A DNA stretch of 64,000 bases from Sipunculus nudus (Eukaryota; Annelida; Sipuncula; Golfingiida; Sipunculidae): the NCBI GenBank assembly GCA_026874595.1, contig CM049316.1, positions 43,787,695 to 43,851,694 on the forward strand, given 5' to 3'. Every line of letters starts with the position of its first letter. Within the stretch, counting starts at the first letter, position 1. Below are positions 49,250-60,490 of this stretch, piece after piece. Both the position numbers and the translations under genes were made by a program. The notes beneath the pieces are model-generated. The model was given only the letters and a program-made list of their open reading frames with translations. It was not told the DNA's origin and did not search any database.

Positions 49250-51640
49250 TTGTAGTTAGATAATGCCTTTAAAGAGAATAGAAGTAATATAACAGCAAGA
49301 GAAATAATGAAGATATCAGATTTAAAATAAAAAGCTATTTAGGCAAAACTATTTTGGTTCAATCTTATAGATTATTGGTAAGTTTTCTATCAGGTTTGCG
49401 AGTGCTGCATTTTCGTGCTTGTGAGTTCTGCATCCTACCACAGACCGTAATCTCCATGGTGCTTGTAAAATGGTCAGTTAGGGATGATTTCCTTCAGTGT
49501 CCAGCGCTGGTCATTCGCGGGGCTATTGTTTGTTTTATTGGTTTTATTAGTACATTAACCTGGTATTGGCCATGGGGAGATATTGTCCGGTGATGTTCTG
49601 TCCTACCTGTATTATCCAATTAACAGGAATGTGTTTGAAATGCTAGGTCAACCGGAGGTCAATGGATGTAAATGGATGCCATTACAATAATTTAATTAGA
49701 AAATGGGCTTCCCCACTGTCGCTACACAGAAGGTCATAAAACTAATCAGTAACCTACATATTTAAGGACATTTCCTTTACACGCATATAATTTACCATCT
49801 GAGGCTACTGCTATTGGTACATGAATAATTCTTTGACTTCACTTATTTCTATAGTTAACATTTTTCGGTATCTTTGTGATATCTACTTGCAGATACCTAC
49901 TTGCAGAAGTAACGCCGTGAATTCGGCTTGGTGGGATTTGAACTGGATCAGTTCGATTTACTGGTCACACTCAAAGGTATTTTTATAACTGTCATACCTC
50001 AGGATATTCCTACAAGATGGATATATTAAATCGGGGCCTCAGAAATTCGGGAAAAGTCTGTCAATGTCACATTCTTCCGATATTTTTCTGAATATCGTGA
50101 GAACCAATTCATCGAAATTTTGTTTTCCCACCGCAAGAAGTTCCAGAGTTCAGTACCAAAAAAGCCGACCAAGTAAACAAAAATCGGACAGTGGTTCCAA
50201 TGCATTAAGGTAAAGGAACATATGTTGCAAAAAATAAAATGCCCCGCTTTCCAACTGTGTACGACTTATAGTGCCTGATCACGGAGTGACAGTTAGATGG
50301 CCAAGGTTTTTCGTGTTTATTCGTGTTTTATTCATGTTTCCTTTCCGTATAGTTTTATGAATCCTGTGGAGCACACACCCCAAGAAAAATTGTACTTCAA
50401 ACTTCTTTTGAAAGCTATACAGAAAAGCTCTCCCTGGAAAGTTGAAATTGTTACCGTACGTAACTAGTTACGTGCACACACATGCAGTTAATAACTTGAT
50501 ATTTACAGAATAATTTGCGACTGTCCATAAATGATATATTTCAGGTACATTGTCACTGTGTGTAACTTGGTCCCAAAAGCTTCAATATTAAATCACCATA
50601 TTATAATACAGCTGATTTAGTCTTTAAAATTAGAGGCAAAGGAAAGACAATTTGACACGAGATGAGCTCAGCTGCTGCTCATCGGAAGTCCAATTTATGC
50701 TGCAAAACGTAACCAGGGGAAACAGAGATTGTTAATTAAGTTGACATACAATCTGTCAGATCGTTGAAAAGGACGCAAAAAGAAGTACAATGTAAACTTG
50801 TAATTCTATAACAAAATCGTTCATGTCGTATCAAGTTGTCAATCAAATGTTCAGTATTCCATTAAATTATAAATCACTATATACCTATAAGAAAATTTTC
50901 TACAAGGAACATCTTAATGGAAAAATACTGTACAACGTAACCAGGTGAAACAAATATAGGCACTTTAGGTAATATTTAGGCTGTCATCCCTGATAATGTG
51001 TGTAATGGAGTAAAATGCTTTATTGTGCTTTATTGTGATTTAATGATCAAATCTTCTATGCCACATCAATTGTGTGTGTGTTTGTGTGTATGTGTTGTTC
51101 AAATCGTACGGAATCTTATGAAAAATTCAGGGCATTCCGGGAATTCGATAATAAAGGAGCGGTTTAATTTTGGTGTGGATCCGGCACATGATCCGTTTCA
51201 GGAATGTCAGCAAGGTATAGTAAAAATACCTGCAGTCATCTATGCACAAATGAACCTGGGAATATGGGCCGAATAAGTGAATGGCGGAAGCTTGCATTCG
51301 TTAGAAAGCAGATTTTTGTTTATGAATCACATTTATCAATATAAAGTACACGTGGTTATCAGATTCTGCCTGTGTGGCATTTCCCAGGTAAAAACTAGTT
51401 TGGTATTTGATAGAGTCATCCTGAAACCTATACTTTTCTTAAATACACAAGGTCATCTGGCAGTGTACCATTTTCGGGTTAAAAGCTATGAAAATGTTTG
51501 ATAGCGTTATCTTAAATTAAATGCTTTTAAAGAAATAAGACATAATTGGGAATGATAGTACAGTAAAGCTTCATTTGTTGTACAGTCTTTTTCCTTTATA
51601 GTTTAACGAATGCTCAGAAAATCGTTTCTGCTGTCCGTAC
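48561..51640. other. Intergenic, (TA)n(TG)n tract and one dispersed repeat
   Basis: A (TA)n(TG)n tract lies at about 49,192-49,249, and a B-box-like GTTCAAATCCC (minus strand) near 49,940 without a full tRNA. The GT-rich dispersed repeat copy 3 lies at 51,067-51,215 (GATCCGGCACATGATC). No exon is supported. Confidence 0.4.
51067..51215 (+). repeat. GT-rich dispersed repeat, copy 3
   Basis: TTGTGTGTGTGTTTGTGTG, then TTTAATTTTGGTGTGGATCC and GGCACATGATCC follow the order of the 16.9 and 30.2 kb copies; more diverged. Confidence 0.4.
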
Positions 51641-52376
51641 ATAAACAGAAAGCACTCCGGGACCGCATTTACACCTCCGCTGTGTGCATCCAAAGTACTT
51701 AAAAAGAACGCAGTCCGAGACCGCATATACACCTCCGCTGTGTGCATCCAAAGTACTTAAACAGAAAGAACTCCGAGACCGCATATACACCTCCGCTGTG
51801 TGCATCCAAAGTTCTTAAACAGAAAGCACTCACTCCGAGACCGCATATACACCTCCGCTGTGTGAACCCAAAGCACTTAAACAGTAAGCACTCCGGAACC
51901 GCATATACATCTCCGTTTCGTGCATCCAAAGTACTTAAAAAGAAAGCGGTCCGAGACCGCATAAACACCTCCGCTGTGTGCATCCAAAGTACTTAAACAG
52001 AAAGAACTCCGAGACCGTATACAAACCTCCGCTGGGTGCATCCAAAGTACTTAAACAGAAAGAACTCCGAGACCGCATATACACCTCCGCTAGGTGCATC
52101 CAAAGAACTTAAACAGAAAGCACTCCAAGACCGTATATACACCTCCGCTGGGTGCATCCAAAGTACTTAAACAGAAAGCACTCCGAGACCGTATATACAC
52201 CTCCGCAGTGTGAACCAAAAGTACTTAAACAGAAAGCACTCAGAGACTGATATATACCTCCGCTGTGTGCACCCAAAGTACTTTAAATGAAAGCACTCCG
52301 AGACCACATATACACCTCCGCTGTGTGCACCCAAAGTACATAGACAGAAAGCACTCCGAGACCCAACATATACCTC
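51640..52376 (+). repeat. 58-bp minisatellite, about 12.5 copies
   Basis: The unit includes CTCCGAGACCGCATATACAC, CTCCGCTGTGTGCATCCAAA and GTACTTAAACAGAAAG. Period measured at 51,721 to 51,779. As 58 is not a multiple of three, the frames across it cannot encode a regular protein repeat. Copies are directly adjacent with no unique spacers, so it is not a CRISPR. Confidence 0.9.
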
Positions 52377-55300
52377 CTCCTAAAAGTGAATACCAGTGGA
52401 TGACGACGATCTCAACTACCCTATGTCGCGATGGTAAAGATTCTTTAAATCAAAATATGTTATGGTGATCATGGTAACCTCCAAATTTGATATGTTGTTT
52501 CTTGGGTGATCATGGTGATCATTACTCTAACCCTCGACAATATTCCATTAAAATCCGATCCTGATCTATTGAATGAAATAGGTAACAAACATCCAACCTG
52601 CGATACTTCTCAGCGGAGGAATAAATATTATATTTGATTAATATAGATTATAAGAAATTAAAAATCATTTCCTGTAATATGAATTAAGATAGGTGTCCGA
52701 GACTCGTAGGTCAGGAACCCTTCACCTTTTTCAATAACTGCATGTCTAATTACAAATTGACCAGTCGTTTCTTATGCAAAGACAATTGGACAGTAGACTA
52801 TTACTTTAATAAAGCTATGAGATTTTCTTAAAGGAAAGTCAACAAAAATTGAATAAACTTTGTTTGTGATAGAAATGTTAAATCAAAGAATGTAGTGTGG
52901 ACAGAGGTTAACCGAAAGACATGGCAAAACTGGAAGAAAGCACTGGGGGAGCACAGAACTCCGCCGAGGTATCACCATTTCTCCAATTTGACTTTAAGGG
53001 TTACCTAATACTAGGAAATGACTAAGGTGCACCACGTTGTAATTACCATCCCGCAACCCCCCCCCCCCCCAGTAAACTGATTTCGATTTAAGATTACCCC
53101 CGGGGTATTCTTAACCCAATCTTAGGTTACCCATGCACTGTTTAGATTACCCCTTGATGATCTGACCAAAAATGATAAATTCTTAGGCTTTTAACTCTTG
53201 ATATATTTTCAATAAACCATGTGAAGAACGATTTAAAAAATGGAATCATTTTATAACAAATTGTCACAAATTATATTGTTTATTTTATTTATGTCGCACA
53301 CTACACCAAAGCGCATAACTCATTACATACAAACATAAGATATACAAAGATTCAACCTAGATTGAGAAGTACAGAGGAAAGAAATGATAAGATTTGAAAG
53401 TAAATTAACAAAATGGAACAACTTAATCAGAATCAAGGGGTGGGGGTGGGGGGGGGGGGGGTATTCTGTGGCAGAAGTAACCTGAAACCGGAGTAATCTC
53501 AAATCGCTACACCAGGACAAATCGAATACTGCATATGGCAATGGTAAAGACTGCATCCGGCTAGAGTCCAGCTTACTCCTAGACTTAAATGATTTCTTTT
53601 TTTTCTGTTACCCTTGCTTTCCTAATAATTGCAATTCGTTCATTACCACTAACAAACATCTGCAAAAAGTAATTACTCCTTGGCGGAGATAACTTAATTA
53701 TAGATTAACGTCCGAGACTGTAAAATCTTGGGAACCAGAGGTTTCTTTAATCATCATACAGCTTACAAACTCTCGAATCTATTCATAATTCTTTCTCTTA
53801 ATCCAGATGGTTGCCTAAACTAGCATTTATAAAAAAATCATAACATTTTAGCCTTAGTGAACGTCGAAAATCTCTTGAAAAAGGAGTCTTTTTCCTTTTT
53901 GTATTTAGTCCTCTCTGCTCTGGTATTAAGTCTTTTAACTGTATATGAAGCCAAGAGGTTGATTAAAGATGCCTTGTTTTCGAGAAGCCCTCTTAAATCT
54001 GAGACAATATTTCCTATTAAAACAAAAGCCTCGAAGCCCATATCTTAGAGATGGCCGGTCCGTGTGCTGTGTTTTAATTTTCTTGCTCAGTAATATAACC
54101 CGTTAAGCGGATAATTCAACCTTACTTAGTCTGTCCAAAAAGTAATACCGTGACGGTAATTTGAATGTAGATCTTATTTTATGGTTTCACAGAAACATAA
54201 AACGACAAAAAACGTGTCAGGATTAAAATATCTACGAATTTCCGACGATGTAACAACGTATTTCACTTTAGACGGGTAAATGCTATTAAATTTAATTTAC
54301 CTGCCACGGTGGTTCGGATATGTGATGTATTCACAGATTTGGTAGTAATTTACTCAGGTTAATTGAAAAGTATTCATGCAATTCGTATGGTAATAGCGAG
54401 GATACTGTTCGGAATCCAGACAAAGCCAAGTGATTTGGCCAATGGACATCGAAACTGGACGCCATAATTTATATATGGAGCTTGTTTGCTGAAAAAAATG
54501 TGAGGGGGCTCAACGTGAACTGAGAGACCCCTCCTAAAGGAAGGACCCCTGCGCAAAATCTCTTATGGACACCTCTATCCCTTATGACAAAAACGAAAAA
54601 TATTCCCCCTCTAAAATATTTTTTCACTGCCACCACGTATATCACGGAAAACATGGTTTGAATCCCGAACTCTCAATTTCAAAAATTTAATTTAATTGTA
54701 CAAATAATCAACCACATACAATAATCTAACCGATTTATTACATTCCAAGGAGAGAACTGACGCATACCATGTCCCACAATTTATCAATATATATATACAA
54801 CGTATCCCCAATGCAACTCGATTTTTGCTTTTATAATTTCAAATTGGCTCTCAATCTTTAAGCTTGATTCCACCGCAATCCTTTTGTTTGCATAATATCG
54901 TAAGGTTTTTAAAAGGATTTGCCACTATATTTAAATTGCACTCGATGACCTCACCCTGGGGCTTTGCTAGGTGATGTTGCTATTTTACCATCCGCAAATT
55001 GCCCGAATCGCTCGTCGTTTTCGCTTCGATATACGGTTCGTTTCAGTGGGTGCTCATGAAAAGTGGATACTTCCGTATACGCATTTAAAAAAGAGTACAA
55101 TTTGAAACAGATAGATCCATATTTTCATAAGATGATTTGCAGGGACGTGGATACATGGAAACACAACTTTACATTTCATGCACACCAAATGCGGATGCGG
55201 CATGCGGCTTTCGGAATACGCATAAAAAACCAATAATGACCGTAAAAAGAAAGCTGTGTTTTGTAGGCCTATATATGTCATTATACAGTATATGGACTCT

Positions 55301-56622
55301 TTGTCAGTCCAAACGAATCGTGCTGTTTAACAGATGAATACAAAATGCGACTAAAGAAAATAAGGCTTGCTACTATACAATCTTTCGACAAGAATTCGCA
55401 TTTAGCATTCTGTTCACACCTTTATGACATATCTGTATGTAAAGAACACCTCACTTTGTTCCTTATTTATAAGCTACATTACAGGACGCGCTGCAATTCT
55501 CTAATCGATAGAGTTGAATTTGGTGGCTGGCATAATGTATACAGAAAGAAACTTCTAAAGAAAAAAAGCCAACCCTTTAATGACATGTCAAGAATGCAGA
55601 GCAGAACCACAAGAAAAGAAGACAAAGCGGGGAGTGGCATGCAGGTTATGTTCCAGAGAAAGGAGACCGTTTTGAAGAAGTTAATCACAGGCTATTATTC
55701 TACATAAAATACGCGTATATTTTGCTCTGTCTTGTACAGTTCATCTATTCTCCGCTCCTGAGGGGAATTTGTTTCCTTGGGGAGTCCGGCTGAAGTTCCT
55801 GCGATCAAAATTGGTCCACTGGTTTAAATTTATCAAAACGGGTGCCTCTCAGTTTTGTGTGTGTGTGTTTTTGTGAGTGCGGTGAAAACAGTCATGTACT
55901 AAATATTCCTTTCATAAAAATACGTAAACCCATCAACTACCCGAAAAATTTTATACTCTCAACTTTTTGCAAATAAAGGCAATTTTTGTTTTGTCCCATC
56001 GGTCATGACAGTGTGAAATTAAGACTTACCTGTTATTACATAAAAAATTTGATTAGGACTTATGAAGAAATGAAAGACTATACTAGCAGCGTTTTATGCT
56101 GACGGAGAGTTTCTTTAGTATATAAGGCATGTATGAGGGTTGCTGTTGTTTAACTCAGGTTTCAAGGCTTAGCAAACAGACAGTGGTAACAATTTTTTAA
56201 ACTAGTCCCAAATAATAAAGCAATAAGGAAAAAAGTGAAAGAAAAAATAGCGCCAAGGGGCAGCTGAAAGTTCCAGTCAGGACACTAGAGTCCCAAGTAG
56301 CCTGGCGTAAAACAGATGGAACACTTCGGATAAGACGCTGATATCCTGCAGCTTTGGGCTAAACATTGGGCGAATGGTTTTTTTAGATCACTACAAGGAA
56401 AACAAAATTTATGACACATTTATTCTTTAAAAAACATTAAATACCGTTCCCCTCTTCTTGTATGATTAGGACACATGGATTTAAAAGGATCGCTATAATT
56501 ATATACAAGTGTTTTATTACAGATAAGAGGTTCCAAAATAACAATTAAAATAAAGCTGATTTTTATATTTTTCAAGGTTGGTTATATTTTCAATATAATG
56601 TATCACTAGGGTTTTTTCCTGT
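52377..56622. other. Mostly unique sequence, no supported gene
   Basis: It holds poly-C/poly-G flanked fragments related to the 20-bp minisatellite (53,058-53,160 and, inverted, 53,440-53,515). Open frames at 53,838-54,041 (minus, 67 codons) and 55,345-55,707 (+, 120 codons, Lys-rich) lack recognised motifs, promoter or convincing splice sites. Confidence 0.35.
53058..53515. repeat. Inverted pair of poly-C plus GATTTNAGATTACC fragments
   Basis: Poly-C at 53,058 is followed by CGATTTAAGATTACCCCC and TTAGATTACCCC. Poly-G at 53,440 is preceded by nothing similar but followed by CCGGAGTAATCTCAAATCG, the reverse complement of the same motif. The same poly-C plus motif begins the big array at 45,277. 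Confidence 0.5.
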
Positions 56623-57494
56623 TTAGTTATAGTTTTGTTTCCTTGTATAGTACCCGTTCCTACTTTGAGACAGGCGCGCACGTCTTCCTGCGGGTCGGGT
56701 TTTCCCTGGTCCGAGTTCACCGTCGTTTTGACTGGCGTGTTTCTTGAAGATGGGGAGACAGTAAGACTTTCCCAAAATTCCTAAAAGAATGAACAATATG
56801 GAAAAGAACACCCTTAGGACCCAGTTTGCATTGTTCCTTACACGCGAAGAAAAAAATTCAGGCATCTCTCAGGGGAGACCACAGGACAACAGGTTTAGTG
56901 ACACCACTAGATATAATGTGAATAGTGATTTGATTGCAATGAAGTCAATATATGAATTCTTTGTAATCTTGTTTATATGAATAAGTAGTGTTTTCTATTC
57001 AGTTCAACATTTTAGATATTCCAGTAGGAACCCTGATAATGACAAGGCTTTACCATCCAGACCACGCTAGGCCCAACAGAATGGTTTGTGCAATCCAGGC
57101 CATCCGCGACCACCTGCTCGAAGCTAGAATTGAATATTCCACATCCTGTACAAACACATCACGCACAACGATCAGCTTAATTGTCTGTCCCATCTGCGTC
57201 ATAATGTAATACCCTTTAGTGCCATTATGTTTCTTTGATGCTGTAGAATACAAAGATGCGTCTTTCAGAATCCTCTGCCCTACTGTAAACAACCGAACTT
57301 AATGTACCTAAGAATTCACTTTTCGTCAGAACCGTAGGTCCCCTGCCCTTTTCCAGGGCCTTCCGGAAGAGGTTAGGACACTCATATTTTTTGGTAACTG
57401 TCGGCCCGGCCCGTATAAACTCTGAACTGAATGCCGCCGTGGTACGGTTTAAAAAACACACAAAAGCAGTCTGTTGCATGTCTTTGAAGCAGCC
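56623..57494 (-). CDS. Candidate two-exon gene 3' part (minus strand), family not recognised
   Basis: Candidate exon A (57,308-57,494) follows the acceptor TTTTTTCGCCAAAAG and ends TTAG/GTACAT, encoding GCFKDMQQTAFVCF…TVLTKSEFL (62 codons). Candidate terminal exon B (56,623-56,780) follows a strong acceptor (TTGTTCATTCTTTTAG) and joins in phase 1. It gives ILGKSYCLPIFKKHASQ, a basic GRRAR stretch and a stop. Both are G+C-richer than their surroundings. An alternative exon (57,054-57,145; TTTGTACAG acceptor, GGATG/GTAAAG donor) would join exon B in another frame that also closes quickly. The splice pattern is thus unsettled, no 5' exon was found, and a decayed copy is possible. Confidence 0.3.
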
Positions 57495-59292
57495 CTTTTG
57501 GCGAAAAAACGTCGCCAGAAATTGAAAGGATCATTGATACTCACAATTTGCCGTTTAGAATATTTTGTCGTGAACTTGAATAAATGTGACTGCTATAGAC
57601 ATATCTTGTTAGTTCACTTAATTTAAAAGTCTTTTATGAATAATACATAATCACTATCTTCATAAAATTACTATGAAGTCAATTATTTCAACATCAAAAG
57701 CTAACAGCTGTCTAATTATACTGAAGAAGAACAACGATTAGAACTGCTTCAAGTGCACAAGTTATCCAAGTGAGGGGATACTCTTTGACTGATTGGCCGA
57801 ACCAGTCTTATAAAAATTTGATATACATACTTTCCATGAACTTACATATTCTTAATAGTACCAAAATCTTCCGACAGAATTCAGCACCAGTTAATGACGG
57901 ACACATCCGTGTTCTTGGCATCGACCTAGTATGCTGAGCACGTTCAGAGGCATTCACTTAAATTTCGTAAAAATTGCCACATTTTAAAGGATATGGTTGG
58001 TACACTCATCTCTGTGACAAGCCATTTTTAGTGAGGACAATTTATATGATCTCAAAGCCTGAACAAACAGACACCAAATGATCCTGCAGCCTAATGTAGA
58101 TCCGGATCATCTCTACATCCATTCAAAACCTTGTGTTACGCAAGTTTCATTGATATAAGGGGCGTAGCCAAAGGGGGGGGGGAGGCAGGGGGTCATGCCC
58201 CCCCCCCCCCATCCAATACTTGCCGTCCTCCCGGAATTTCACTTAGTCTAGTCACTAGGGGGCTTTTGCATCATGATGCATTTTAAACTACCGCAGACTG
58301 CGCCACGTTTCTACACAATATGAGGGGGATACCCCTTCCCCTATCCTCCCCCCTATGCGCGACCTCTTTTCTCAATTCCTCTTTCCGCCACTGGATGGAT
58401 AGGCGTGACTGCAACACTCTGTACGGACATTGTTGAACTGGGACGAACATAATCATTATTAGAGAAGTAGCTGGGCAGATGGTAAGATTCAATAGAATTT
58501 TACATAGTTAAATTCACTGTAACCAATTTCCAATAATAAGTCCTTTCAATCGACGATACACAGAAAAAAAACCTGACACGACAGCTGAACGTAAGGGCTC
58601 GTGATTCAGTGTACATGTAAATGATAACATATTCTACAATATTAAACGAAGGGAGGGAGCACGTGGATAGTGGCCTAACAATACAACATTGGCATTATAA
58701 TTTCGTTTGTATTTGTTTTTATCGTTCGGCTGATTTCTCAATGCACCGAGTTCACTGCGAGAAATAAGAGTATTGGTTTTATAACTTTACTTTTACTTTT
58801 CCTTTTCGTTTTAACGTTGCGGAAAAATAAAAGGTTGGTTATTGTTAAAGAATTTCGGATGACTGTTGGCTGGCCGTCAGCTTGAATTCATTGGTATTTT
58901 AATCAGTATGTTTGCTTTCTATTCCTATTTTTATCTTCTTTCCTGGAATCATCCCTACTCTTTTGCAGAATTTGGATGGCCCCCTGGGTCATACGTCTAT
59001 ACAGTCGACGGGTGAAAAATGGATTTTAACACACGCGGAAACTAAAAAATTCTCTGACAGTTTTATGCTGAAAGGGAGTTCTAGAGTTCTGCCAACTCAA
59101 TAAAGTATCTCAACACTTTCCCGCTACAGCTTTCGATCTTAAATCTGCTTAGGTTTACATATAGTGTCGCTATATTTTGATATACGCGAGCAACATAAGA
59201 ATCACGTTAGCGAAAACGCCATCAGCTGCGCATGGTGGCACCGTGTCGTCAAGGTAACGGGTACTCAAGCCTGCGTCGGGTAATAGCTCTCG
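57495..59292. other. Intergenic, poly-G/poly-C pair
   Basis: GGGGCGTAGCCAAAGGGGG… followed by poly-C lies at 58,158-58,212. The complement GGCTACGCCCCT occurs at 9,567, suggesting a shared element end. No exon is supported. Confidence 0.4.
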
Positions 59293-59365
59293 ATTGGTCG
59301 ATTGTAAAATTTGTTACCCGTTTCAGCCTTAAATATAAGCACTAACTATTATTCGCCACCACGGC
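59293..59365 (+). promoter_or_regulatory. Candidate CCAAT/TATA promoter
   Basis: An inverted CCAAT box (ATTGG, 59,293-59,297) lies about 35-40 bases before a TATA-like AAATATAAG (59,331-59,339). The patch is CpG-rich. The expected start site near 59,362 is about 95 bases before the ATG of the following small ORF. Confidence 0.4.
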
Positions 59366-59457
59366 CTAAGATGTAGCGATATTTTCAGGCTCAAAAGCGC
59401 TGACCTTCCTTCTGGTGTGATGAACTTCAAAGTGGTATTTCCGACAACAGAACGGTT

Positions 59458-59700
59458 ATGTCCCAGTGGCAGCATGCTGCTTATTTGTTAACAATAACTC
59501 ACTGTTTAATGCTATGTTGTGCCAGACGCTTCGCGGGAGAGGTTGAAGCATGTGATTCTGTCATATTCACCAGACACGAATTCAAGAGAATTAAGTTTCT
59601 GTCAACAGATGACCGTAGCATTTGTCAGGGGAATGACCAGGGGTTCAAGGTTTTAGTCAATTTTGAAAGGCAGCGATGGTCTGATATCTTAGGAAGTTAG
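59458..59700 (+). CDS. Candidate small secreted protein (80 aa)
   Basis: A single open frame opens with MSQWQHAAYLLTITHC and continues LMLCCARRF. This is a signal-peptide-like hydrophobic segment followed by a polar chain with two further Cys (EACDS, SICQG), ending SDILGS. A plausible promoter lies just upstream. Against it: another ATG at 59,422 in a different frame precedes it, no AATAAA follows closely, and no family is recognised. The frame could also be a first exon, with a weak donor near AAG/GTTTTAG. Confidence 0.35.
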   Translation: MSQWQHAAYLLTITHCLMLCCARRFAGEVEACDSVIFTRHEFKRIKFLSTDDRSICQGNDQGFKVLVNFERQRWSDILGS

Positions 59701-60022
59701 CATCAATGTGACATTATTTTGTCGAATTAATCTAATTCAGGTCAGAAGATTTTTTATGACAAAATGTCATTCTTTTTATTGACAAAATGGTGGTTGGTTA
59801 TATAATAACCAGGTTCGTTTTAACGTCCCTACGCTGAACCGGGACCTGGCTCCTGTTGAACACAGAAAAAGAAAGATAATCTTCTCAAGCACTGCCCGCG
59901 TCAATTTTTTCCCCACGCACTAAAAATTTCCTTTTTTTTATTTTCATTAGGTTTTTCCAACTTTAACTTCAATAACTCGGACATAGATATAAAATAAAAA
60001 TAAAAATAAAATAAGGCCAAAA
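59701..60022. other. Intergenic, nothing recognised
   Basis: A+T-rich with A- and T-tracts leading into the TIR element. Confidence 0.4.
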
Positions 60023-60307
60023 AATAAAAAGGTTTGGTTCTCGGGCACTTTTTTTCCAGAAATCCATGCGGGCGGGCGGTATTTAATTTTTGACCTATTT
60101 TTGTTTGTTTGTTTCGATAAAAGTGTCATATGTTAGGGAAAAGCATGAAAAAATGCCTTTTCTACTAAACAGGTAAAAACACTATATAACAAGGGAATTC
60201 GTATCAACATTGTATTATCTTATCTATTTGTAGGATGAAAACCAAAATAAAAAAATCTCCCTCCCACACTGATTTCTGTAAAAGTGACCTAGAACCCAGC
60301 TTTTATT
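60023..60307. mobile_element. TIR element, copy 2
   Basis: The left terminus AAAAAGGTTTGGTTCTCGGG pairs with the right terminus, whose reverse complement reads AAAAGCTGGGTTCTAGGTCA. The inverted repeats extend about 40 bases (CAGAAATC inside both). The interior matches 37,114-37,447 (AGGGAAAAGCATGAAAA, CTAAACAGGTAAAAACACTA). No coding frame. Confidence 0.6.
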
Positions 60308-60309
60308 AT

Positions 60310-60490
60310 CCTGCCTGGACAAACGGCTCTCTCTGATGGCGTGGCTAACGGTGTCCAAGGTCGGTGGTTTTCTCCGGGTTCTCCGGTTTCCTCCATCCCT
60401 AGACTCTTCCGAACGCCACCACCTGAGCAATAGACAGTGCCTCAGTAAGTTTTAATAACTATTTGTACAACCCTTCCTAAACAAGTTTAG
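60310..60490 (+). mobile_element. SINE family B, copy 6 (head truncated)
   Basis: CCTGGACAAACGGCTCTCTC, then GTCCAAGGTCGGTGGTTTTC and GGGTTCTCCGGTTTCCTCC, with tail ATAACTATTTGTACAACCC. The B box is damaged or deleted. It abuts the TIR element, as copy 4 at 37.5 kb also closely follows TIR copy 1. Confidence 0.7.

Noticed and set aside
49915-49985. tRNA-like B box (GTTCAAATCCC, minus strand)
   Set aside because: No convincing A box or cloverleaf and no second copy of a body; too little to call a tRNA or SINE.
51614-52468. CRISPR-like regular repeat
   Set aside because: Units are contiguous 58-bp tandem copies with no unique spacers, and the host is eukaryotic.
53838-54041. 67-codon minus-strand ATG frame with charged C-terminus
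   Set aside because: Protein-like composition but no promoter, splice or polyA support and an equally open + frame.
55345-55707. 120-codon ATG frame, Lys/Arg-rich
   Set aside because: Longest non-repeat ATG frame outside the main gene, but with no recognised motif, no promoter or polyA context, and open frames on the other strand. Not reported as a gene.
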